Part shown: in pieces, positions 8,591-16,673 of the stretch | Position numbering within the stretch: position 1 is the first letter of the stretch | How the letters are laid out: every line of letters begins with the position of its first letter | DNA from: an uncultured Bacteroidota bacterium | Lineage (GTDB): Bacteria; Bacteroidota; Bacteroidia; Flavobacteriales; Flavobacteriaceae | Assembly (NCBI GenBank): GCA_913047695.1 | Contig: CAJWUI010000007.1 | Span: forward strand, 62,001-126,000 | Reading direction: 5' to 3' | DNA length: 64,000 bases | Translations under genes and position numbers: made by a program | Notes under the pieces: model-generated | What the model was told of the DNA's origin: nothing | Database searches by the model: none | What the model saw: only the letters and a program-made list of their open reading frames with translations

Positions 8591-9028
8591 TTATTGAAAT
8601 GTTTTTGAAATTTCTTCGACAGATTTAGCTTCTTCCCAAGACTTTCTTACTTTTTCCTCTAATGCTAAGCTAGCTATCTGAGACATCAAATCTATATGAA
8701 GATTATCTTCCTTTTTATTTGAATGTGGTATTGCAAGAATTAATATAAATTTAACTTCATCATCATTTTTATCCCATTCCAAACTAACGGTTCGGCAAAA
8801 ACCGAAGCTTACTTTTTTAACCGCTTTTGAAATCGCATGAGGTATTGCAATATTATAACCACAATAAGTTGACAATAATTCTTCACGTTTTAAAACAGCA
8901 TCAAAATATTCTCTTCTGTCAGATAAACATCCTTTATCGTCTAATTTGTTTACAAGAAAATTTAAAGCGTGAGATTTATTTTTTAATTCTGAGTTAAGCT
9001 CAATAAAAGCTGGAGAAAGCAGATTCAT
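8591..9028 (-). CDS. PTS fructose/mannitol-family IIA component
   Basis: The protein has 145 residues. The motif REELLSTYCGYNIAIPHA contains the phospho-accepting His64, as in EIIA-Fru (REELGSTGIG..IAIPHG). A second conserved stretch is FILILAIPHSNKKEDNLHIDLMSQIA. It takes phosphate from HPr and gives it to IIB. It is a free-standing IIA rather than being fused to HPr or IIBC. It lies between the epimerase and IIC genes with 10-bp gaps on both sides. Confidence 0.92.
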   Translation of the reverse strand: MNLLSPAFIELNSELKNKSHALNFLVNKLDDKGCLSDRREYFDAVLKREELLSTYCGYNIAIPHAISKAVKKVSFGFCRTVSLEWDKNDDEVKFILILAIPHSNKKEDNLHIDLMSQIASLALEEKVRKSWEEAKSVEEISKTFQ

Positions 9029-9038
9029 TTTTTAAAAT

Positions 9039-9740
9039 TTAATGTTGGGCTTTTTCAATAGCATTTCTACATTTTATCATCGCCTTTTGAATTCCATCAG
9101 GATCTTTAAAAATGGCGGATGATAGAACTACTACATCTGGATTACATGAAATAAGAGGATTTAAATTATCTTCCCTTATTCCACCATCAATAGCAATTTC
9201 ACAATTTGGATTTTTTTCATCAACTAGCTTCCTTGCTCTTTGTAAAAGATCCAAGCATGATTTTCTCCAACCCCAATTATCTTTACCATCGGTTTCATCT
9301 ACCCCATGAACTACAACGTGTAATCTATCAATATCATAAATTGACTCTTCAACAAATGAGAGTGGGGTATAAAGACCTATTGTTAGTCCGATCTTCATAT
9401 TTCTTTCCCTACACCAATTTATTATGTAAGCAAGTGGAGCCCCAATGAAATGTTCAGCAGGTATTATTAGCATGTTTGTTCCAACTTCAGCTAACTTGTC
9501 AATAAATAATAGATCACAAGTTTTAGTATAAATATGACATTCTATGGGTAGTTTGGTTTGCTTTCGAATTCCACTAATTATTTGATGTCCACCCATAAGT
9601 TGCATATTTTTTAAATCATGCATATCAGCTGCATCTGAGTGAATGTAATCTGCTCCAGCCACTGTGACTTGCTTTACTAAATCTGCAATATTTCCATAGT
9701 CGACATGTGCTAATCCAGCAGCTATTTTGATTTTCCTCAT
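9039..9740 (-). CDS. Ribulose-phosphate 3-epimerase-family protein
   Basis: The protein has 233 residues and is a TIM-barrel epimerase of the Rpe/AlsE/SgcE family. Metal ligands are conserved in order: H34 and D36 (IHSDAADM), H69 (IECHIY) and D185 (IAIDGGIRED). D36 and D185 are the acid/base pair that moves the C3 proton in the family. HSDAADM replaces the usual HIDVMDG, so it is probably not the housekeeping pentose-phosphate enzyme. Its place among PTS genes points to a 6-phosphate ketose (allulose-6-phosphate-like) made by the transporter. The exact substrate is unknown. Gaps to neighbours are 7 and 10 bp. Confidence 0.85.
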   Translation of the reverse strand: MRKIKIAAGLAHVDYGNIADLVKQVTVAGADYIHSDAADMHDLKNMQLMGGHQIISGIRKQTKLPIECHIYTKTCDLLFIDKLAEVGTNMLIIPAEHFIGAPLAYIINWCRERNMKIGLTIGLYTPLSFVEESIYDIDRLHVVVHGVDETDGKDNWGWRKSCLDLLQRARKLVDEKNPNCEIAIDGGIREDNLNPLISCNPDVVVLSSAIFKDPDGIQKAMIKCRNAIEKAQH

Positions 9741-9747
9741 TGATATT

Positions 9748-10905
9748 TTATTCTTCGATACTTTGACTCATTATACTTAATATTCTCTCACTATTTTTTG
9801 GATCTAACTTTTTCAATAAAGGATGAGAAAGAATTTCTTCTTGTTCATTTAAAGTAATTGCAGCACGAGATTTTGATCTAATTAAATCAGTAGTTTTTAA
9901 TAACCCAATTACTTCATTAGTTAGTGCCTTTGGAGTTTTTTCTATTCCTAGGTAAGAAGCAATATTTCTGAATTTTTCTGCAGCAATTTTTTCCTTGTAT
10001 TCCAGGAATGCAGGGTAAACAATAGCTAGAGTTTCACCATGAGCTATTCTCTGACATATTCCACCTATTATTTCACCTAGTGGATGAGGTAAATCTGCAC
10101 CACCATTTGATAAGCATATACCAGCGGCTGTATCCGCCCAAGCTAATTTTGTTCTATATTCAATAGAGTCAGGTTTTTGAATTACTTTTGGTAAATATTC
10201 AACAACTAGTCGAATTGTTTCGAGAGAAAGATATTCTGTTAAAGGAGACGTATTTTGTCCTAGATAGCTTTCAAAAGCATGAGTAAAAGCATCAAAACCT
10301 GTCGCAGCTGTTACCCTAGAAGGAACAGAAAGCATCAATTTGGGATCTATTATTGCAACTTTAGGAAAGAGATCTCTATGAAAAAGTGTAATTTTTTCTC
10401 TGTTTTTAGTATCACTTATAACGGCTGCTTGAGTACACTGTGAGCCGGTGCCTGAGGTTGTCGAAACTGCAATAAATGGTAGACTTGAATTTTTTGAGGC
10501 AATATATTCAAATGGATGATTATAGTTTGAAAAAGCATTATTCCAATTGACTATCCCATTTGATTCATATAATAAAGCAATTAATTTTGCAGAGTCCATC
10601 ACTGATCCACCACCTACGCCTAAAACAAAGTCTACTTTATTTTCACTTGCAATTTTAACCCCCCTATTGATACCTTCTAAAGTTGGATTAGGGACAATCT
10701 CATCAAAAAAACTTACAGAAACACCTGTGGAATCAAGTAGAATTTCAATTTGTTTGTAAATAGCCTTTAAACTTCCATCTTTTGGTCGAGATACTACTAA
10801 ACATTTTTTACCATAAAGAGGTGCAATTTGCTTTAAATTTTTAAGACTTCCACTACCAAAAATAAGTTTAGTGGGGGTGAAAAAATTAAATGATGAAGTA
10901 CCCAT
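9748..10905 (-). CDS. Iron-containing alcohol dehydrogenase (group III)
   Basis: The protein has 385 residues, typical for the family. The NAD(P)-binding GVGGGSVMDSAK motif lies at 96-107. All four metal ligands are visible: D205 and H209 (GFDAFTHA), H274 (LPHPLGE) and H289 (AHGE). These enzymes interconvert short aldehydes or ketones with alcohols. It is cotranscribed with the upstream tryptophanase (10-bp gap) and the downstream epimerase (7-bp gap). In this operon it may act on the sugar-phosphate product or on an aldehyde made later in the pathway; which one cannot be told from sequence. Confidence 0.9.
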   Translation of the reverse strand: MGTSSFNFFTPTKLIFGSGSLKNLKQIAPLYGKKCLVVSRPKDGSLKAIYKQIEILLDSTGVSVSFFDEIVPNPTLEGINRGVKIASENKVDFVLGVGGGSVMDSAKLIALLYESNGIVNWNNAFSNYNHPFEYIASKNSSLPFIAVSTTSGTGSQCTQAAVISDTKNREKITLFHRDLFPKVAIIDPKLMLSVPSRVTAATGFDAFTHAFESYLGQNTSPLTEYLSLETIRLVVEYLPKVIQKPDSIEYRTKLAWADTAAGICLSNGGADLPHPLGEIIGGICQRIAHGETLAIVYPAFLEYKEKIAAEKFRNIASYLGIEKTPKALTNEVIGLLKTTDLIRSKSRAAITLNEQEEILSHPLLKKLDPKNSERILSIMSQSIEE

Positions 10906-10915
10906 GTTTCTTATT

Positions 10916-12307
10916 TTATGCTATCATCTCAAACTTTGCAGTAAAATGACGTAAACTAATAATAGGACCTTCATAGGTAAGTTTTAATCCCTTCATTTTA
11001 TCTCTCCTTTTAAAGACATCTTCAAGAGCATTAATTACAACATCCATATGTCTATTTGTGTAAACTCTTCTTGAAACCGTCAGACGTACTAGTTCTAAAT
11101 CAGGGAAAATTATCTTTCCAGTTTCTTTATCTTTTTTTGAAAAAGCACAGGAACCTAGCTCAACACCCCTAACACCAGCTGTCTTATACAATTCTATTAC
11201 TAGAGCTTGACCAGGAAATTCTTTTTGAGGAATATCGGGATAAAATTTTTGTGCATCAATATATACCCCATGTCCACCCGTAGGAAGAATAATAGGTATT
11301 CCTCGTTTAAATAATTCTTCCCCAAGATATTGAACTTGTTCTATTCTATATTTAAGATATTCTTCATCAATTCCTTCTTGCAGTCCAATTGCTAGTGCTT
11401 CTAGATCTCTTCCACTCATACCTCCATAAGTAACAAAACCTTCGTTGATAATTGCCAATTGATTAATCATTGGAAATAATTCTTCGTGTCTTGTACAAAT
11501 GAATCCACCTATGTTTACTAATCCATCTTTTTTAGAACTCATTACGCATCCATCTGCATAAGAGAATAATTCTTTGGCAATTTCTTTAACCGATTTATTT
11601 TCATACCCTTTTTCTCTTTTTTTTATAAAGTAACAATTTTCTGCAAATCTTGCAGCATCTATCATTAAAGGAATATTATTTGCTTTAGCTATTGATGAAA
11701 CGCTCCTGATATTTTCCATCGAAACAGGTTGTCCTCCATTTCCATTTGATGTAACTGTAATTATAATAAGTGGAATATTTTGACTTCCCTTTTCTGAAAT
11801 AAATTTTTCAAGTTTTTCCAAATCCATATTTCCCTTAAATGGATAAGGATTTGAATTAGCTGTTCTGCCTTCTTCAATTATGAGATCTACAGGTATTGAT
11901 CCAGCAATTTCTGAGTGACCTTTAAAACTGTCAAAATGTAAATTACCCAATATATACCCACCTTTGGAGGCGTAAAGTTGGGACATTATGAAGTCTGCAG
12001 CTCTACCTTGATGGGTAGGTTGAACATATGGGAAACCCATTATATCTTGGACTGAATCTCTGAGATGATAAAAACTTGAACTTCCTGCATAAGACTCGTC
12101 ACCTGTCATTATCCCCCCCCATTGCTTACTACTCATCGCCGAAGTACCACTGTCTGTCAACATGTCTATAAATACATTCTCTGCAGGTATTTTAAAAATA
12201 TTGAAATCTGCTGCTTTAACTAGTTTCTCTCTTTCTTCTCTTGTGGTTTTTCTTATGGGCTCCACCATTTTTATTCGAAAAGGTTCTGCGTCATCAAGAA
12301 AGTTCAT
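10916..12307 (-). CDS. tnaA: Tryptophanase-like PLP beta-eliminating lyase
   Basis: The protein has 463 residues and belongs to the tryptophanase/tyrosine phenol-lyase family. The PLP lysine is K260 (SSKKDGLVNIGG). The phosphate/ring region includes LTDSGTSAMS and PTHQGR. Residues that separate the two enzymes favour tryptophanase: D126 in NLHFDSFKGHS (TnaA has FFDTTQGHS, TPL has FTTTRYHQ), VELG where TPL has the substrate-binding Arg (MERG), and H454 in LRHFTAKF (TPL has Phe). Other segments (SSKQWGGIMTGDESYAGS, GRDLEALAIGL) look more like TPL. It would split an amino acid to pyruvate, ammonia and a leaving group. It is the first gene of the PTS operon, with no tnaB-type permease nearby. Confidence 0.85.
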   Translation of the reverse strand: MNFLDDAEPFRIKMVEPIRKTTREEREKLVKAADFNIFKIPAENVFIDMLTDSGTSAMSSKQWGGIMTGDESYAGSSSFYHLRDSVQDIMGFPYVQPTHQGRAADFIMSQLYASKGGYILGNLHFDSFKGHSEIAGSIPVDLIIEEGRTANSNPYPFKGNMDLEKLEKFISEKGSQNIPLIIITVTSNGNGGQPVSMENIRSVSSIAKANNIPLMIDAARFAENCYFIKKREKGYENKSVKEIAKELFSYADGCVMSSKKDGLVNIGGFICTRHEELFPMINQLAIINEGFVTYGGMSGRDLEALAIGLQEGIDEEYLKYRIEQVQYLGEELFKRGIPIILPTGGHGVYIDAQKFYPDIPQKEFPGQALVIELYKTAGVRGVELGSCAFSKKDKETGKIIFPDLELVRLTVSRRVYTNRHMDVVINALEDVFKRRDKMKGLKLTYEGPIISLRHFTAKFEMIA

Positions 12308-12319
12308 ATGATATTAATA

Positions 12320-12345
12320 TTAGTTACACATTTATTGGTAACTAA
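12320..12345. promoter_or_regulatory. Inverted repeat, candidate operator of the PTS-tryptophanase operon
   Basis: TTAGTTAC (12320-12327), a 10-nt spacer, and GTAACTAA (12338-12345) form a perfect 8-bp-arm palindrome. It lies 12 bp upstream of the tryptophanase ATG, in the 96-bp gap shared with the divergent isomerase gene. The spacing fits a dimeric regulator of the GntR/LacI type. A TAATTTTA stretch on the minus strand overlaps its distal arm and could be a -7 box, but no matching TTG is present. No regulator gene lies nearby. Confidence 0.5.
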
Positions 12346-12403
12346 AATTACATTTTTCTCGCTTTTTGATAGCTTTTTTTAATTAATTTTAAATTTTTCG
12401 CAG

Positions 12404-13294
12404 ATGGAAAGACGTAATTTTTTAAATCAAATTGGACTTTTAGGTGGGATATCACTTGCAGGGCTATCAATCGAACCATGCATTTCATTTTCAAAATATA
12501 AAATGGGTCTTCAGCTTTTTAGTGTTCGTGATGCTATGGAAAAAGATCCAATTGAAACCCTTAAAAAATTAAAGCTAATGGGATATGAAGATTTTGAAAC
12601 TTATGGTTTCGATCCAAATACTAATAAAATTTACGGTTTAAATGTTTCTGATTTCAGTCAAATTTTAAAGGATTTAGGTCTTTCAACCACTAGTGGTCAT
12701 TTCGGATTTACTGATTATTTTAATTCTAATGAAGATAAACTTAAGTGGTTTGTTGATAGTTGCATAGAGGCATCTAAAAAACTTAAAGCGTCCTATATAA
12801 CCTGGCCATGGGTACACCCCGATCAGCGTAATTCAGAAAGTTTCAAAATTTTAGCAAACAAGCTTAATCAGATTGGAGAACAAGTAAATTCTGCTGGTTT
12901 AAAATTTGCGTATCATAATCATGGGTATGAATTCGAAGATTGGAACGGAACAACAGGTCACGAAATTTTAATTAGAGTAACAGATCCAGATTTTGTCAAA
13001 CTCCAGATGGATATGTATTGGGTTGTACATTCAGGGCAAACTCCAAAAGAGCTGGTTGACCAACACCCAGGACGTTATACAATGTGGCATATAAAAGATA
13101 TGGATAAAATTACGAGAGATTATAGTGAATTGGGTAATGGATCAATTGACTATGCTAAAATTCTTCCTGATTCTGAAAAAAGTGGATTAGAATATTATTA
13201 CATAGAGCAAGGGGGCAATTTTAAATATAATTCAATGAAAAGTGCAGCAACATCTGCAAAATTCTTTAAGAAAAATCTTCAAAACCTAATCTAA
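12404..13294 (+). CDS. Exported sugar-phosphate isomerase/epimerase-like TIM-barrel protein
   Basis: The protein has 296 residues. The N-terminus ERRNFLNQIGLLGGISLAG is a Tat-like signal (RRNFL, then a hydrophobic stretch), common in this family in Bacteroidetes. The rest is a xylose-isomerase-like/AP-endonuclease-2 barrel, with MGLQLFSVRDAM at the first strand, FAYHNHGYEF as the typical metal-binding strand, LQMDMYWVVHSGQ, WHIKDMD and YYIEQGG. Such proteins isomerise or epimerise free sugars or inositols in the periplasm. A TTG, 21 nt, TAAATTTT sequence ends 6 nt before the ATG and may be its promoter. It diverges from the PTS operon and could share its operator. Confidence 0.85.
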   Translation: MERRNFLNQIGLLGGISLAGLSIEPCISFSKYKMGLQLFSVRDAMEKDPIETLKKLKLMGYEDFETYGFDPNTNKIYGLNVSDFSQILKDLGLSTTSGHFGFTDYFNSNEDKLKWFVDSCIEASKKLKASYITWPWVHPDQRNSESFKILANKLNQIGEQVNSAGLKFAYHNHGYEFEDWNGTTGHEILIRVTDPDFVKLQMDMYWVVHSGQTPKELVDQHPGRYTMWHIKDMDKITRDYSELGNGSIDYAKILPDSEKSGLEYYYIEQGGNFKYNSMKSAATSAKFFKKNLQNLI

Positions 13295-13298
13295 TTTT

Positions 13299-14087
13299 TT
13301 ATTTTACTTTAAAAGCTCCTTTTAAATAAGTTCTTGCTTTTCCACCGATCAATACTCGATCTCCCCTGTTATGGCATAATAATTCCCCACCTCTTTGAGA
13401 TAGTTGTTTAGCTTGCATTTCCTCTTTGTTTAATTTTTTTGCCCAGTAAGGTATCAAAGAGCAATGTGCAGAACCAGTAACAGGATCTTCAAGTAAAGTA
13501 GCTCTTGGAGTGAAAAAACGAGAAACAAAATCAACATTATCTCCTGGTGCTGTTATTATAACTCCACCAGTACCTAGATTTAAAGTATCAAAAATATTTC
13601 TTTCAATTTGAATATTTTTTACATCTTCCAAGTTCTCATAAACTAAAACAAAGTCCCTTGATTTAAAAACCTCTTGTGGTTTTTTACTTAAAGATTTTTC
13701 TAAATTCGATGGAAGTTCAGATTTTACTGGCATTCGAGAAGGAAAATTCAAAAAATAATAATCTTTTTCTACATTAACACTAACTTTTCCACTAAGAGTC
13801 ATAAAAATTAGGTTTGACTCAGGATTTTGTAAATGTTTTTTTATAACATGAGCAGTTGCAAGAGTAGCATGTCCACAGAGGTCCATCTCTAGGTCAGGAG
13901 TAAACCATCTTAAATGAATTGCATCTTTATCTTGAACGAAGAAAGCAGTCTCAGGCACTGCATTTTCTTTTGCTATATTTAAAAGTATTTCGTCTTCTAA
14001 CCATTTATCTAAAGGAACCACACAAGCCGGATTTCCTTTAAAAATTGAAGTGGTGAATGCATCAACTTGATAGACAGAATAGGTCAT
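13299..14087 (-). CDS. PhzF-family isomerase
   Basis: The protein has 262 residues, the usual PhzF length. The two-fold fold is marked by QVDAFTTSIFKGNPACVV at the N-terminus, the catalytic Glu46 in NAVPETAFF, DLCGHATLATAHVI, and DPVTGSAHCSLIPYW in the second half. The family catalyses proton shifts without cofactor, as in the phenazine enzyme PhzF, but most members have no known substrate. No other phenazine genes are in the window, so a phenazine role is not supported. It lies 40 bp after the ferredoxin-NADP reductase gene on the same strand, and meets the isomerase gene tail to tail with a 4-bp gap. Confidence 0.9.
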   Translation of the reverse strand: MTYSVYQVDAFTTSIFKGNPACVVPLDKWLEDEILLNIAKENAVPETAFFVQDKDAIHLRWFTPDLEMDLCGHATLATAHVIKKHLQNPESNLIFMTLSGKVSVNVEKDYYFLNFPSRMPVKSELPSNLEKSLSKKPQEVFKSRDFVLVYENLEDVKNIQIERNIFDTLNLGTGGVIITAPGDNVDFVSRFFTPRATLLEDPVTGSAHCSLIPYWAKKLNKEEMQAKQLSQRGGELLCHNRGDRVLIGGKARTYLKGAFKVK

Positions 14088-14127
14088 TGTTAAATATAAT
14101 TACTTTTTGAATCTTATTGGAAAGAAC

Positions 14128-15141
14128 TCAATCAAATCCTTGTATACCTTGAACCGTTGTGTATTTTAAAGTAAACTTCTTTTCTGGATTAATAATTTTA
14201 TAAGCAGCTTGAACAGCAAGTGTTGCCTCATGAAAACCACATAATATCAGCTTCAATTTTCCCGGGTAAGTGTTGACATCTCCAATAGCAAATATTCCTG
14301 GGATATTGGTCTGGTAGTCAATCGTATTATCAACTTTAATTGCATTTTTCTCAATTTCTAAACCCCAATCAACAATAGGTCCTAATTTTGGAGACAAACC
14401 AAATAGTGGTAACCAGAAATCAACTTTAACAACCTTTTTATTTCCATTTTTTTGTTCTATTTCAATTTCTGACAAAACTTTTTCACCTTTAAGGCCTACC
14501 ACCTCTGCATTAGTATACAATTCTAATTTACCTTCATTTTTCAATTCATATATTTTCTCCACGGAATCCTTATGAGCTCTAAATGATTCACTTCTATGAA
14601 CTAATCCGACTGATGTATTACTTTGATTTGCAAAAAATATGGCCCAATCTAATGCTGAATCTCCTCCACCCGAAATAAATACTTTTTTACCCATAAATAA
14701 ATCAGGTTCTTTGACAATAAATTCAACCCCTTTTCTCTCAAATTGTGTTAAATTTTGAATTATTGGTTTTCTTGGTTCAAAGCTTCCTAAACCACCGGCT
14801 ATCATTACAACAGGAGCTATATGTTCTGTCCCTTCTCTAGTTGTGACTATAAAACATCCATCTTTTTGCTTTTTTATTTTTTCAGCCCTTTCACCAAGAG
14901 TAAAACCTGGTTTAAAGGGTTTGGCTTGTTCCATTAAATTGTCAACAAGTTCACCGGCCAAAACAGTTGGGTAGCCAGGGATATCATAGATTGGTTTTTT
15001 TGGATAGATCTCTGAAAGTTGTCCTCCAGGATTTGCGATTGCATCAATTAAATGGCACCTGAGCTTCATTAGGCCAGCTTCAAAAACCGCAAAAAGGCCA
15101 ACTGGACCAGCGCCGATAATAATAATGTCTGTTCTAATCAT
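14128..15141 (-). CDS. Thioredoxin-reductase-like ferredoxin-NADP+ reductase (type 2)
   Basis: The protein has 337 residues from ATG 15141; an in-frame TTG four codons upstream is less likely. The FAD motif IIIGAGPVGLFAVFEAG, the stretch GGQLSEIYPKKPIYDIPGYP and the NADPH motif ISGGGDSALDWA match Bacillus YumC-type FNR. The CxxC pair of true thioredoxin reductases is absent: the region reads MIAGGLGSFEPRKP. The C-terminal FAIGDVNTYPGKLKLI segment closes the FAD site. It should reduce ferredoxin or flavodoxin with NADPH in the cytoplasm. It lies 57 bp downstream of the MoxR gene. Confidence 0.92.
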   Translation of the reverse strand: MIRTDIIIIGAGPVGLFAVFEAGLMKLRCHLIDAIANPGGQLSEIYPKKPIYDIPGYPTVLAGELVDNLMEQAKPFKPGFTLGERAEKIKKQKDGCFIVTTREGTEHIAPVVMIAGGLGSFEPRKPIIQNLTQFERKGVEFIVKEPDLFMGKKVFISGGGDSALDWAIFFANQSNTSVGLVHRSESFRAHKDSVEKIYELKNEGKLELYTNAEVVGLKGEKVLSEIEIEQKNGNKKVVKVDFWLPLFGLSPKLGPIVDWGLEIEKNAIKVDNTIDYQTNIPGIFAIGDVNTYPGKLKLILCGFHEATLAVQAAYKIINPEKKFTLKYTTVQGIQGFD

Positions 15142-15198
15142 AGCTTTTACCAAAATTCAAATTTCTTTACTATTTATTGAAATAACTAATCTTAAATT

Positions 15199-16662
15199 CT
15201 ATAGACCGCTTATGTAACTCCCAAGCGTGTCTTTGAACTGAAAACCTTCAAGAGTTCTGTATTTATTTAAACGCTTGTTGGCTTCAAGTCCCCAAAGAAG
15301 AAATTCCATCATAAAATAGATATCATCTTTTTCGCATTTAGGGTGATGTTTTTTTATAATATTTTGGATATCTGGAATCATTTCTAAGGTGTCTCTGTAT
15401 GCACTCTCACTTAGGGTGTCCTCTAGAAAGATTTCATTATCACTTAAAAACCATCCTAAAAGTTTATCATATGGACTTTTTTGATCTTCCTTTTCAAGTT
15501 TTTTAATCTCAGGGAAATAAGAAGGAAAAAGAGTTTTGCAAGCCTCAGAAATTAAATGATAGGAAATTTGTTCTGCGCCTTCCTGCTCACCTTCATATAC
15601 TAATTCGACTTTTCCGTTAATGGACGGAATAATCCCTAAAAAATCTGCCATACGAATACATGCATTTTTTTCTCCATTAATTAAAATTCTTCGCTCCGCA
15701 GTACTTATTAGATTTTCAAATGCTGTAATACTCATCCTTGTACTAACTCCACTTTTAGAATCAACATAATCACTTTTACGTGCTTCAAAACTTATCTGTT
15801 CAAGAATGTCTCTTGCCAACTCAGGAACATGAATTTTTGTTTTGTTGGTGTTTTTAATGTTTGCTTCTTGTTTTGTAATTGCTTTAGCAATTTCGATCGA
15901 GTGTGGATAATGTGTTAAAATTTGTGAACCAATTCTATCCTTAAGTGGAGTTACAATGCTACCCCTGTTAGTATAGTCTTCTGGGTTGGCAGTAAATATG
16001 ATCTGTGTTTCGATGGGAAGCCTCAATTTAAATCCACGAATTTGGATCTCTTTTTCTTGTAAAATTGAAAAAAGAGCTACTTGGATTCTCGCCTGTAAAT
16101 CGGGTAATTCATTTAAAACAAATATACATCTATGGGCTCGAGGTATCATACCAAAATGTATAACACGCTCATCAGCATAAGAGAGTCTTAAGTTAGCTGC
16201 CTTAATTGGGTCTACATCTCCAATTAAATCAGCAACAGTAACATCTGGTGTAGCAAGTTTTTCAAAAAAGCGATCATGACGATGTAGCCATTTAATTGGA
16301 GTTTGCTCCCCTCTTTTAGAAATTAATTCTTTAGCCTCCTGACTAATTGGTGAAAGTGGACAATCATTTATTTCAGAACCATCTACTACAGGTATCCACT
16401 CGTTTAATAATTCGGTCATTTGACGAGCTATTCGAGTTTTAGCTTGACCTCTTAATCCAAGGAGATTTATATTGTGTCCAGATAATAAAGCTCTTTCGAT
16501 ATCAGGAATTACTGTATTTTCATACCCAATTAATCCGTCAAATGTACTTAAACCGTTAGTTAGGCGTTGTCTCAAATTACCAGCTAATTCTTGCTGTATG
16601 CTTTCTGATTTATAATCAGTTTTTTTTAATTCTCCTAGTGTTGCAATTTTTGGTGAATCCAT
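15199..16662 (-). CDS. MoxR/magnesium-chelatase-type AAA+ ATPase
   Basis: The protein has 487 residues. The Walker A motif GLRGQAKTR lies at 69-77. The Walker-B-like strand CIFVLNELPDL is followed by the LQARIQVALFSILQEKEIQIRG stretch typical of ChlI/MoxR proteins, and sensor TANPEDYTNRG. The alpha-helical lid follows, with SGVSTRMSITAFENLISTAERR. It is not a chlorophyll enzyme here: no porphyrin genes accompany it. It is paired with a VWA protein 11 bp upstream. This two-gene ATPase/VWA arrangement is widespread and thought to act as a chaperone that inserts metal or remodels partners. The client is unknown. Confidence 0.88.
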   Translation of the reverse strand: MDSPKIATLGELKKTDYKSESIQQELAGNLRQRLTNGLSTFDGLIGYENTVIPDIERALLSGHNINLLGLRGQAKTRIARQMTELLNEWIPVVDGSEINDCPLSPISQEAKELISKRGEQTPIKWLHRHDRFFEKLATPDVTVADLIGDVDPIKAANLRLSYADERVIHFGMIPRAHRCIFVLNELPDLQARIQVALFSILQEKEIQIRGFKLRLPIETQIIFTANPEDYTNRGSIVTPLKDRIGSQILTHYPHSIEIAKAITKQEANIKNTNKTKIHVPELARDILEQISFEARKSDYVDSKSGVSTRMSITAFENLISTAERRILINGEKNACIRMADFLGIIPSINGKVELVYEGEQEGAEQISYHLISEACKTLFPSYFPEIKKLEKEDQKSPYDKLLGWFLSDNEIFLEDTLSESAYRDTLEMIPDIQNIIKKHHPKCEKDDIYFMMEFLLWGLEANKRLNKYRTLEGFQFKDTLGSYISGL

Positions 16663-16673
16663 ATTTGTAGTTC

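Noticed and set aside
10916-12307. Tyrosine phenol-lyase
   Set aside because: Key TPL residues (the substrate Arg and the Phe near the C-terminus) are replaced by tryptophanase-like ones.
13299-14087. Phenazine biosynthesis from the PhzF homologue
   Set aside because: No other phenazine genes are present, and PhzF-like proteins are mostly unrelated to phenazines.
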